Source of the DNA: an uncultured Clostridia bacterium
Lineage (GTDB): Bacteria; Bacillota_A; Clostridia; TANB77; CAG-508
Assembly (NCBI GenBank): GCA_944392525.1
Contig: CALXXB010000017.1
Span: 1 to 24,731, forward strand
DNA: 24,731 nucleotides
Direction: 5' to 3'
Of the stretch, positions 1 to 6,676 are shown piece by piece. Under the pieces are notes generated by a model. It did not search any database. It was not told the origin of the DNA and saw only the letters and a program-made list of their open reading frames with translations. Every line of letters starts with the position of its first letter. Position 1 is the first letter of the stretch. A program made the translations under genes and the position numbers.

Positions 1-464
1 AAAAAATATATGAAGAATATTTTGAAACTGTAAATAAATATTTATTCTGTTTAACTAAAAATTATGACATAGCAGAAGAATTGACCCAGGAAACATTTTA
101 TAGAGCGGTGAAGAAGATTGGTACATATAAAGGTGATTGTAAAATATCTGTATGGTTATGTCAGATAGCAAAAAACTTATGGTATGACCACTGTAGGAAA
201 AATAAAAAAATAGTTAATGATGAATATGACATGCTTAATTTGGAAGGCAAAGATAGTGTAGAAGAACAAATAATTTCAAATGATGAAAAAATTACACTAT
301 ATAAGAAAATGCAAAAATTAGATGAAAAAACAAGAGAGGTAATATATCTTAGGATAACAGGAGAATTAAGCTTTAAAGAAATAGGAGATATTTTAAATAA
401 ATCAGAGACATGGGCTAGGGTAACCTTTTATAGAGGTAAACAAAAAATGAAGGAGGGTGATTAA
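1..464 (+). CDS. ECF-type RNA polymerase sigma factor, 5' end outside the window
   Basis: The reading frame is open from base 3 with no start codon, so the gene begins left of the window. An in-frame TTG at 81 lies inside the conserved region 2 and is not a credible start. The visible protein carries sigma region 2 (core binding and -10 recognition: YFETVNKYLF, then DIAEELTQETFYRAV) and, after a linker rich in D and E, region 4 (LDEKTREVIYLRITGELSFKEIGDIL), the helix-turn-helix that reads the -35 element. It would direct RNA polymerase to a small regulon, probably envelope-stress or signal-responsive. The stop (462-464) is 1 base before the ATG of a zinc-type anti-sigma factor, whose RBS lies inside this gene, which is the usual translationally coupled pair. 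The target promoters are unknown. Confidence 0.88.
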   Translation, partial: KIYEEYFETVNKYLFCLTKNYDIAEELTQETFYRAVKKIGTYKGDCKISVWLCQIAKNLWYDHCRKNKKIVNDEYDMLNLEGKDSVEEQIISNDEKITLYKKMQKLDEKTREVIYLRITGELSFKEIGDILNKSETWARVTFYRGKQKMKEGD

Positions 465-465
465 G

Positions 466-1392
466 ATGAAAGAGAAAAGAGATTGTAAAATAGTTCAAGA
501 TTTATTACCAAACTTTATTGAACATCTAACAAATGATGAAACAAATAAGTTTATAGAAGAACACTTATCAACTTGTGAAGATTGTAAAAAGGTTTATGAC
601 AATATGAAAAAAGACTTAAATGTAGACAACAAAACCAAAGAAAAGAAGAAAGTTAAGTTCTTAAAGAAATATAGAAATAAACTAAGAGTACTAGAGATTG
701 CCATATTAATCATATTTATTGTATTTGTTATAAATACTGGAAGAAAAATATATATTATAACAGATTTAAATAACAAAGCTGAAGAATATACAAATTCTAC
801 AAATTATCATAGAGTAATTTATACAATAGATAATGGGAATTATACAAAATCAGAAATATTTAGTTTGGATGATAAAAAGAAAATAGTATCAACAACTATG
901 TCAAGTGATGGCGAAAAGAAAGTTGTTAGAATGTATGCAACAAAAATAGGGGATGCTCCAGATACACAATATGCTGAAACATATCCAACTATTGAAAATT
1001 ATAAACAAAACATATATATAGAAACTGAAACAGAAAAAACAGCTAGGTTAAATTTAGAAACAAGTATATCTGTAGATCCACAAGAAGCATTTTGGGGATT
1101 AGACAATATCGGACAACTAATAGTATGTGCAATTACAACATCAATAAATAAAACAACATTTGATGGAGAAGAATGTTATTATGTAACAGGTTCACCAAAT
1201 ATTCTATCTAATTCAACTATGTATGTAAATAAAGATACAGGACTAGTAATAAGCATAATGGCTTCTGAATTTAAAGATACCGATGGAAATATACAAAGAA
1301 TACCAGGTGCAGAATATGAATTTGAATTTGGAACAGTAACTGAAGATGATTTTATAGAACCAGATATTAGTGAGTATGAAATTGTTGAGTAA
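466..1392 (+). CDS. Membrane anti-sigma factor with N-terminal zinc-binding (ZAS) domain
   Basis: Predicted 308 aa. Start ATG 466 is chosen because AGGAGGGTGA (451-460) precedes it at good spacing. Residues 1-50 form a zinc-binding anti-sigma domain with C7 and the H33-x3-C37-x2-C40 signature, expected to hold the upstream sigma factor inactive in the cytoplasm. A basic segment (about 58-73) leads into one membrane helix (about 74-90). The rest, about 215 residues, would be outside the cell and is rich in T, N and Y with no motif I recognise; it may sense a signal or act as a substrate for regulated proteolysis. The gene directly follows its sigma partner and is closed by a hairpin at 1401-1428. 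The family is clear; the signal is unknown. Confidence 0.85.
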   Translation: MKEKRDCKIVQDLLPNFIEHLTNDETNKFIEEHLSTCEDCKKVYDNMKKDLNVDNKTKEKKKVKFLKKYRNKLRVLEIAILIIFIVFVINTGRKIYIITDLNNKAEEYTNSTNYHRVIYTIDNGNYTKSEIFSLDDKKKIVSTTMSSDGEKKVVRMYATKIGDAPDTQYAETYPTIENYKQNIYIETETEKTARLNLETSISVDPQEAFWGLDNIGQLIVCAITTSINKTTFDGEECYYVTGSPNILSNSTMYVNKDTGLVISIMASEFKDTDGNIQRIPGAEYEFEFGTVTEDDFIEPDISEYEIVE

Positions 1393-1400
1393 AAGAAATA

Positions 1401-1436
1401 AAGGAAAGAGTAGAAATATTCTTTCCTTATATTTGG
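1401..1436 (+). terminator. Probable intrinsic terminator of the sigma/anti-sigma pair
   Basis: AAGGAAAGA (1401-1409) pairs with TCTTTCCTT (1420-1428), giving a 9-bp stem with a 10-base loop starting 8 bases after the anti-sigma stop codon. The following bases (ATATTTGG) are only moderately T-rich, so termination may be partial. Between here and queH (about 75 bases) I see only AT-rich DNA and no confident promoter. Confidence 0.6.
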
Positions 1437-1510
1437 CTAAAATAGTGGAAAAATTCTTAAAAATATGATATATTTATATACATAAATAATATAAAAAGGA
1501 AGTAGAAAAA

Positions 1511-2077
1511 ATGAAATTATTATTACATACTTGTTGTGCACCATGTAGTGTATATTGTATAGATGAATTAAGAAGTGAAAATATAGAGCCAGTAGTATAT
1601 TGGTTTAATCCAAATATACATCCATATATGGAATATAAAGCAAGGAGAGATTGTCTAAAAGAATATACTAAAAGCATAAATGTAGAAGCGATATTCGAAG
1701 AAAATTATGGCTTAGATGATTTTTGTAAAAATGTATCAAATAAATTAGAAACAAGATGTCAAGATTATTGTTATCCAGTTCGTTTAGAACAAACTGCAAA
1801 ATATGCAAAAGAACATGGATTTGATACTATATCAACAACTCTTTTAGTTAGCCCATATCAAAAACATGATATAATAAAAGAACTAGGAGAGGTAATAGCT
1901 AAAAAATATGGTGTGGAATTTTTATATAGAGATTTTAGAGTTGGATTTAGAGAAGGACAAGCAAAAGCAAGAGAAATAGGACTTTACATGCAAAAGTATT
2001 GTGGATGTATTTTCTCAGAAGAAGACAGATATAAAAAGAAGATTGAGAAAGATAAAGAAAAAAGCGGTGTTGTGTAA
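1511..2077 (+). CDS. queH: Epoxyqueuosine reductase QueH (DUF208 family)
   Basis: Predicted 188 aa, the normal family length. QueH performs the last step of queuosine synthesis, reducing epoxyqueuosine at the wobble position of tRNAs with GUN anticodons (His, Asn, Asp, Tyr), and is the non-cobalamin alternative to QueG. Family knowledge assigns it an iron-sulfur cluster and a nearby metal held by conserved cysteines. These are visible: the vicinal pair in HTCCAPC (residues 6-12), the paired cysteines around DYCYPVRLEQ, and KYCGCIFSEEDRY near the C terminus. Start ATG 1511 follows AAAAAGGAAGTAG. No other queuosine gene is in the window, so it may act on salvaged or distantly encoded precursors. 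It is followed by a broken gene on the same strand. Confidence 0.93.
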   Translation: MKLLLHTCCAPCSVYCIDELRSENIEPVVYWFNPNIHPYMEYKARRDCLKEYTKSINVEAIFEENYGLDDFCKNVSNKLETRCQDYCYPVRLEQTAKYAKEHGFDTISTTLLVSPYQKHDIIKELGEVIAKKYGVEFLYRDFRVGFREGQAKAREIGLYMQKYCGCIFSEEDRYKKKIEKDKEKSGVV

Positions 2078-2112
2078 AGGAATAAGAATTTTATCTATAG
2101 GGGAAAAAAGAT

Positions 2113-2618
2113 ATGAAAAAAGATAAAAAACATATAAAAATAATTTTTATAATAGTACCAGTTTTAATAATTATTGCAATAATAATCACATTGCTAATTT
2201 TAAAAAATAGTAAAGAAGAATCAAAAAATTATTCAGATTTTGTATTAGACTCAAGTTCAAAATATATTGTAACAACAATATAAAAAATCTTACTATGCAG
2301 GATGATGGTGGTTCACATACAAATATTTATTATCAAATAGATGTGGATAACAGTCAGGTTATTAAATGTGAAGATAAATATGTAGGATTTAAAGGATATG
2401 AGTATGAAGGTAAAATTCTTTATAAAAAGACTTTAAATGAAACTGAATTAAAAGATTTAACTATTTTAATTAATAATATGATTGAGAAAAAAGATGAAGA
2501 GAAAGATTTTTCTATTAATAACTACGAACTATCTACAATAGATTATGAGAAGATTATAGTAAGTGATGAATCATTAATAGATGAATTTGAAAATTTAGTA
2601 AAAGAAAATAATTTATAA
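2113..2618 (+). pseudogene. Frameshifted gene for a membrane-anchored small protein
   Basis: ATG 2113 opens a 56-aa frame with a lysine-rich start, one strong membrane helix (about residues 9-31) and a linker ending KYIVTTI, closed by TAA at 2281-2283. Coding potential continues at once in a different frame, reading KNLTMQDDGGSHTNIYYQIDV from 2283 and running to TAA at 2616-2618. The split lies in an A/T-rich stretch near 2276-2290, and one missing base or two extra bases would join the halves into one protein of about 167 aa. The C-terminal half would be extracytoplasmic and has no motif I recognise. Either the gene is broken, the sequence has an indel error, or programmed frameshifting occurs; I see no slippery heptamer with a downstream structure. 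The frame break is seen; pseudogene status is inferred. Confidence 0.7.
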
Positions 2619-2636
2619 ATTAATAATGATTTAAAC

Positions 2637-2665
2637 TTGTTTAAAAGATAAATTTAATGTATAAT
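2637..2665 (+). promoter_or_regulatory. Sigma-A-type promoter of the structured RNA and Thg1-like cassette
   Basis: TTGTTT (2637-2642), a 17-base spacer and a perfect TATAAT (2660-2665). Standard spacing places transcription start at about G2672, the first base of the perfect stem of the RNA described next, which supports both calls. Confidence 0.75.
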
Positions 2666-2671
2666 AAATAT

Positions 2672-2745
2672 GCAATATTTGAGTATTGGAACGTAATCCA
2701 CGAATGCGATTGTAGAACTAGTACGTAGGTTACTAGTATATTGCA
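2672..2745 (+). ncRNA. Structured leader RNA or small RNA, family unknown
   Basis: About 74 nt between a strong promoter and an intrinsic terminator, upstream of the Thg1-like genes. GCAATAT (2672-2678) pairs perfectly with ATATTGC (2738-2744) to close the element. ACTAGTA (2717-2723) pairs with TACTAGT (2731-2737) as a 7-bp stem with a 7-nt loop that abuts the 3' strand of the closing helix with no gap. A smaller hairpin TGGA/TCCA (2687-2690 with 2697-2700) has loop ACGTAA. The two loop regions both carry ACGT (2691-2694 and 2723-2726), so they could kiss. TTACT (2730-2734) could instead pair with AGTAA (2748-2752) of the terminator stem, a possible antiterminator. It matches no riboswitch consensus I can recall. 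It could be a riboswitch-like attenuator, a separate sRNA, or a substrate of the downstream enzymes. Confidence 0.6.
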
Positions 2746-2746
2746 A

Positions 2747-2785
2747 GAGTAAGTGAGCTTTGCCTTGCTTACTCCTTATTTTTTA
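2747..2785 (+). terminator. Intrinsic terminator or attenuator before the first Thg1-like gene
   Basis: GAGTAAG (2747-2753) pairs with CTTACTC (2768-2774). The stem can extend inward through two wobble pairs, A-T and G-C to about 11 bp with loop CTTTGC, followed by TTATTTTTTATT. It begins one base after the structured RNA and ends about 15 bases before the ATG at 2801. Since no second promoter is visible before the gene, expression of the cassette must come from read-through or regulated antitermination. Confidence 0.8.
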
Positions 2786-2800
2786 TTAGAAGGTGTTAAA

Positions 2801-3424
2801 ATGGAAGAAAAAGAAGTAGAAAGAAAATGGTTTAATTACTTTAGTAATATGAGAAATAAATATAATATGAGGGTAAGTGCTAATAAACCATTAATTATAT
2901 TTTTAGATGCAAAAGATTCATCAAAAAATAAAAGAGATTTATTAAAAGGAAAAGAAAATGGATTCTTTGATTCTTTAGAGAAGACAGCAAAATATTTTAC
3001 TGCTAGGTATAACTGTATATCAATATGGGGAACTGATGAAATTAGTTTTATTATAGAAGATACAGATAATTTCATAAGTTCAATAAACAATGAAAATAGT
3101 TATAGAACTCACGATATTGTATCAATATTTTCACAATATTTTTTTGAACATTTTAATAATATATATAGTAAAGAAACAGTATATTGGCATTGTAAGTGTT
3201 TTAATATAGCGAAAGAAAAAGTAGAATCTTATATCAAATTTAAGAGTAAAGGTATTTTAAAAGGAATAACATCTATTTTTCTAAGACAAAATGGAGTTTT
3301 ATATTATAATGGAAATAAAATAGATTTAAGTGAATATTTAAAGGGAAATATTGTAGTAATAGGAAATGAAAAAGAAAATACAACAAATTTCTTAGATTTA
3401 ATTGATTTTGATAATTCTTTGTAG
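2801..3424 (+). CDS. Thg1-like 3'-5' nucleotidyltransferase, short paralogue A
   Basis: Predicted 207 aa. ATG 2801 is chosen because AAGGTG precedes it and because the upstream in-frame GTG at 2753 lies inside the terminator hairpin. The protein resembles the tRNA-His guanylyltransferase (Thg1/TLP) family, which adds nucleotides to RNA 5' ends in the 3'-to-5' direction using a palm domain with two metal-binding carboxylates. The matching motifs are FLDAKD (D36, D39), standing for the family's IDGRxF, and GTDEISF (D79, E80), standing for SDExSF. YWHCKC (128-133) lies where the family has its FDxRxFxxP segment. It aligns with the next gene product at roughly half of positions over residues 9-149. 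Compared with that paralogue it lacks about 31 residues between S149 and Y169, a region corresponding to helices near the family's conserved WRQ segment, so it may be inactive or a regulatory partner. Confidence 0.68.
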   Translation: MEEKEVERKWFNYFSNMRNKYNMRVSANKPLIIFLDAKDSSKNKRDLLKGKENGFFDSLEKTAKYFTARYNCISIWGTDEISFIIEDTDNFISSINNENSYRTHDIVSIFSQYFFEHFNNIYSKETVYWHCKCFNIAKEKVESYIKFKSKGILKGITSIFLRQNGVLYYNGNKIDLSEYLKGNIVVIGNEKENTTNFLDLIDFDNSL

Positions 3425-3437
3425 ATTGGAAGGAAAT

Positions 3438-4136
3438 ATGGAAAATAAAAAATGGAATAATTATTTTAGTGATATTCAAAATAAATATAATTTAAAAATG
3501 AGTGTTAATAAACCAATAGTGATATTTATAGATGGCAAGGATATTACTAAAAGTCTAAAACATAATTTAATTCAGGAAAATAAAGAGAGTTTTAATGATA
3601 TTTTTGAACAAACAATTAAATATTTTTCTAATAAATTTAATTGTATTGCTATATCAGGAGTGGATGAGGCAAGTTTTATTTTTGAAGATGGTAAGGAATT
3701 AGAAAAATACATATCTAATAGAAAATACAGAGCACAAGATATTTCATCATTATTTTCACAGTACTTTTATAAATATTTTAATGATAAATATGTAAACAAG
3801 CCAGTTTATTGGCATTGTAAGTGCTCAAACATTCCAAAAGGAAAGATAAAATCATATATAAAATATCGAAGTTTGACTATTTATGAATTATATTTAACAT
3901 ATTTTTTAAAAAGAAGACAAGTTAAAGATGCTGGAAAAATTCCGTTAGCGGAAAAAGAAAAAAGGTGTAATGAAATAGAAGAATATAAAAAAATAGAAAA
4001 ATTTACAAAAGGAAGATTATATATTAATGGTAAAAATATTGAATTAGAAGCCTTTTTGAATGACAAAATAGTGGAATTACCAGAAAATAAAAGAGAAGAA
4101 AAAATAAAATTTTTGGATTTGAATGATTTTGAATAA
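3438..4136 (+). CDS. Thg1-like 3'-5' nucleotidyltransferase, full paralogue B
   Basis: Predicted 232 aa. ATG 3438 follows GGAAGGAA; only 13 bases separate it from paralogue A. Thg1-family markers are IFIDGKD (D32, D35), SGVDEASF (D76, E77) and YWHCKCSNIP (124-133), followed by IKSYIKYRS, which fits the family's segment leading to the WRQ motif. Known relatives add G-1 to tRNA-His or repair 5'-truncated tRNAs by templated 3'-5' addition. The usual HINNxYN-type motif of eukaryotic Thg1 is not visible, so this is closer to a bacterial Thg1-like protein than to a true tRNA-His guanylyltransferase. The substrate is unknown; tRNA or the leader RNA are candidates. Both metal-binding positions are kept, so catalysis is plausible. 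Confidence 0.72.
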   Translation: MENKKWNNYFSDIQNKYNLKMSVNKPIVIFIDGKDITKSLKHNLIQENKESFNDIFEQTIKYFSNKFNCIAISGVDEASFIFEDGKELEKYISNRKYRAQDISSLFSQYFYKYFNDKYVNKPVYWHCKCSNIPKGKIKSYIKYRSLTIYELYLTYFLKRRQVKDAGKIPLAEKEKRCNEIEEYKKIEKFTKGRLYINGKNIELEAFLNDKIVELPENKREEKIKFLDLNDFE

Positions 4137-4150
4137 TGAGGTGAAGCGTC

Positions 4151-4678
4151 GTGAAAAAGAGATTTGCAAACGGAGTAAAAGAAGGAGAAAATGATTATTC
4201 TATAAAACAAATAAATGAGGATTATTTTAAAGGATATATTTGTTTAGTTAAAATAAAAAATGTAAAACATCCTTGGATTATAAATGATGAAGATTATAAT
4301 GGATGTATTTTAGATGAAAATTATGAATGGTTAGAAATATATCCTGACAATGAGAAATATGCAATTACAGTAATGTATGATGACAAAGAAAATTTGATTG
4401 AATGGTATTTTGATATGATAAAATCAAATGGTGTGGAAAATGGAATACCATATATTAATGATTTATACTTAGATTTAGTTATAAGAAGAAATGGTAACCA
4501 AATAATTCTTGATGAAGATGAATTAGAAGAAGCTCTTAATGAAGAAGATATTACAAAAGAAGATTTTGATATGGCATATAGAACCATGAGAAAAATTCAA
4601 AATAAATATGGAGACAATTTAGATGATTTAATTGAATTAACAAATAAATTGTATAATAAATTTAACAATGAGGAGTAA
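4151..4678 (+). CDS. DUF402 protein, possible nucleotide phosphatase
   Basis: Predicted 175 aa, starting at GTG 4151, 5 bases after GAGGTGAAG and 14 bases after the Thg1-like gene. The DUF402 core is clear: EWYFDMI (84-90), PYINDLYLDL (100-109) and DEDELEEAL (121-129), with conserved aspartates known in the family to bind divalent metal. Characterised DUF402 proteins include the Staphylococcus nucleoside di/triphosphatase Ntdp and the RNA-linked FAU-1 protein, so action on nucleotides or RNA is likely but the substrate cannot be read from sequence. The C-terminal 40 residues are a charged helix. The next gene starts 2 bases after its stop and has its RBS inside this gene, so the two are likely co-translated. 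Confidence 0.8.
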   Translation: MKKRFANGVKEGENDYSIKQINEDYFKGYICLVKIKNVKHPWIINDEDYNGCILDENYEWLEIYPDNEKYAITVMYDDKENLIEWYFDMIKSNGVENGIPYINDLYLDLVIRRNGNQIILDEDELEEALNEEDITKEDFDMAYRTMRKIQNKYGDNLDDLIELTNKLYNKFNNEE

Positions 4679-4680
4679 AA

Positions 4681-5562
4681 ATGCTAGGAGCAATAATTGG
4701 AGATTTAGCGGGAACAAAGTATGAATATCAAGAATTTTTGGATTCAAGAAATGGCCTTATAAATGTAGAGAGAAGAAGAAAAATGCTTAATCAAAATACA
4801 GAATTATTAACAGATGAAAGCTTTATTAGTGATGATTCACTTTTAACAATAGCAATAGCAGAAGCGATAATTTATAATAGAGACTATGGAGAAGCTTTGA
4901 AAAAATATGGACAAAAGTATGGGAATAAACCTGTAGAAAGAGAAGGATTTTTTAAAAATGCATTTTCTCCATCATTTATAAAATGGGCAAATTCTAAGAC
5001 TTACGAAAATGGAACAAGTCAAGGAAATGGAGCCGCTATGAGAATTTCACCAGTAGCATTTTTATTTGATGATTTAGAAACAGTGGAAAAAGAAGCAAAA
5101 AAAGCGACAACACCTTCTCATAATAGTAAACAAGCAATAAAAGGAGCCCAATGTCTTGCAGGTACAATATTTTTAGCAAGGAAGAAAGAAGGAAAAGACA
5201 AGATAGAAAAATATGTTACTGAAAAATATGGATATGATTTAAATTATAATTTGGAAGAATTACAAGAACGTAATACTTTTAATGGAACATGTGATGTAAC
5301 TGTACCACAAGCAATATTTGTATTTTTACAATCTAATGATTTCGAAGATTCAATAAGAAAAGCTATATCAATTGGAGGAGATACTGATACGATTGCTTGC
5401 ATGGTAGGCGGAATTTCAGAAGCATATTATGGAATACCAAGAGAGCTAAGAAATAGAGCTTTAAAATTAATACCTGAAGATTTAAGACTAATTGTTATAA
5501 AAGCTTATGAAAAAAAGAAATCAATGGATTTAAAGAGTAAAGAAGAACAAGAACGTAATTAA
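4681..5562 (+). CDS. ADP-ribosylglycohydrolase family protein (DraG/ARH)
   Basis: Predicted 293 aa. ATG 4681 has GAGGAG at 4670-4675. The family enzymes remove ADP-ribose from proteins or nucleic acids using two magnesium ions. Seen here: the N-terminal GAIIGDLAG (3-11), the metal site ISDDSLLTIA (49-58, with S53 where T is usual), GNGAAMRISPVAF, the HN of PSHNSKQAIKGAQ, and the second metal site GGDTDTIAC (232-240), which ends in the typical GGISEAYYGIP. All key acidic residues are present, so it should be active. The last 20 or so residues are a charged tail. Family members act on arginine-, serine- or nucleic-acid-linked ADP-ribose; the target here is unknown. No ADP-ribosyltransferase is in the window. 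Confidence 0.9.
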   Translation: MLGAIIGDLAGTKYEYQEFLDSRNGLINVERRRKMLNQNTELLTDESFISDDSLLTIAIAEAIIYNRDYGEALKKYGQKYGNKPVEREGFFKNAFSPSFIKWANSKTYENGTSQGNGAAMRISPVAFLFDDLETVEKEAKKATTPSHNSKQAIKGAQCLAGTIFLARKKEGKDKIEKYVTEKYGYDLNYNLEELQERNTFNGTCDVTVPQAIFVFLQSNDFEDSIRKAISIGGDTDTIACMVGGISEAYYGIPRELRNRALKLIPEDLRLIVIKAYEKKKSMDLKSKEEQERN

Positions 5563-5575
5563 AAGGGGAAAAAAG

Positions 5576-6652
5576 ATGGAAAAATTAAAAGAAAAAGATT
5601 TTCAAAAAGAAATGGAAAGTAAGGATTATGACAGTATTTATAAAGTTATGGTAGAAAAATCAATTGAACTAGTGAAGAAAATTGCAAAAGTTAAAAAAAT
5701 AAAACTACCAAAAATAGATTTAGATGATGAAAGTATATTTGATGAAATAGATGAAATATTTAAGTCAAATAGTATATATTTCGGATCAATTGAAACTTTG
5801 ATGTGGACTTTTAGTAGATGGGAAGATGACTATTTAAATGATTCAAAGGAACAAAAAATAAAAACAAGTATAAGGTTATATAATGAAAGCTTAATAAGAT
5901 TAGAAGAATATGAAACAATTAAACAGAAAATTAATGAAAATGGATATGAAAACTTAAAAAAGGAAGAAATAGATAAAATCATAGTATTATTTAAAGAAAT
6001 GATGCAATATAAAAATAAAAAGTATAATGACAACTGGAATTTTAACAATTGGTTAGACGCTATTAGTGAAAACTATAATTATTTCCATAGTGAAATAGAT
6101 GATATATATGATATTTATTATTATGGACATGTAGACCGTTATATGGATGGTGAAGAGGTAATAGATGTCGACGAAGTAGAAGAAATATTATTTTATGACC
6201 AAATTTTTTATTTTCTAGAATCTGATTATAAAGAGCATGCCTATGATTTTATAGAAATAGAATTAAAAGAGGGACAAACTTATAAAGATGTATATAATGA
6301 TGAAAAAGAAAAACTAGCTAAATTATTTAAAGAAATGCTAGATTATATAGATGCTAAATATGAAAAAGAAACATTTGAAAGTTTAAAGCTTAGAGTTTGT
6401 GAAGAATATCCATGGTATGAAGAAAGATTACACTTTTTGTATTCATCAATGGGAATGATTTGGACAACATATATAGAATTAATAGATAATATGGAAAAAC
6501 TTTATAGTTATTTAGAAAAAGATTATAAAAATATAGAAGAAAATAAGAAGAACTATGAGGAGAAAAGAGAAGAAGAGAGAAATACATTAGATGAGGAAGA
6601 TGGAGTTATTTTTGATGATGAAGAATTATTTTATGATGAAGATGATGAATAA
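5576..6652 (+). CDS. Unrecognised acidic, mostly helical 358-aa protein
   Basis: I do not recognise the family. ATG 5576 follows AAAAGGGG, 13 bases after the glycohydrolase gene. The protein is cytoplasmic by appearance (no signal peptide or membrane helix), rich in E, D, K and Y, and predicted mainly helical. A middle section has aromatic-acidic runs (YDIYYYGHVDRYMDGEE). The C terminus is a charged coiled segment followed by a very acidic end (DDEELFYDEDDE). Such tails are common in nucleic-acid mimics or chaperone-binding proteins, but that is only a suggestion. Its place in the run of tightly spaced genes implies a role with the Thg1-like, DUF402 and glycohydrolase proteins. Confidence 0.75.
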   Translation: MEKLKEKDFQKEMESKDYDSIYKVMVEKSIELVKKIAKVKKIKLPKIDLDDESIFDEIDEIFKSNSIYFGSIETLMWTFSRWEDDYLNDSKEQKIKTSIRLYNESLIRLEEYETIKQKINENGYENLKKEEIDKIIVLFKEMMQYKNKKYNDNWNFNNWLDAISENYNYFHSEIDDIYDIYYYGHVDRYMDGEEVIDVDEVEEILFYDQIFYFLESDYKEHAYDFIEIELKEGQTYKDVYNDEKEKLAKLFKEMLDYIDAKYEKETFESLKLRVCEEYPWYEERLHFLYSSMGMIWTTYIELIDNMEKLYSYLEKDYKNIEENKKNYEEKREEERNTLDEEDGVIFDDEELFYDEDDE

Positions 6653-6676
6653 ATAATAAATTGATAGGAGATTTGA

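Noticed and set aside
81..464. TTG 81 as the start of a complete sigma factor gene
   Set aside because: The frame is open to base 3 and the upstream codons encode conserved sigma region 2, so the real start is outside the window.
2113..2618. Two separate small genes
   Set aside because: The second frame has no RBS before its ATG at 2295 and coding similarity to a single membrane-anchored protein continues across the break, so a frameshift explains it better.
2672..2745. A genuine tRNA gene
   Set aside because: No canonical T loop, D arm or anticodon arm, and the T-like arm has 7 bp. Only the outline is tRNA-like.
2672..2745. Purine riboswitch or T-box leader
   Set aside because: Two arms and possible loop kissing recall the purine riboswitch, but the conserved junction bases are absent, and there is no T-box motif (AGGGTGGNACCGCG-like) or specifier stem.
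2753..2800. GTG 2753 as the start of the first Thg1-like gene
   Set aside because: It would make the terminator hairpin coding and lacks an RBS; ATG 2801 has AAGGTG at the right distance.
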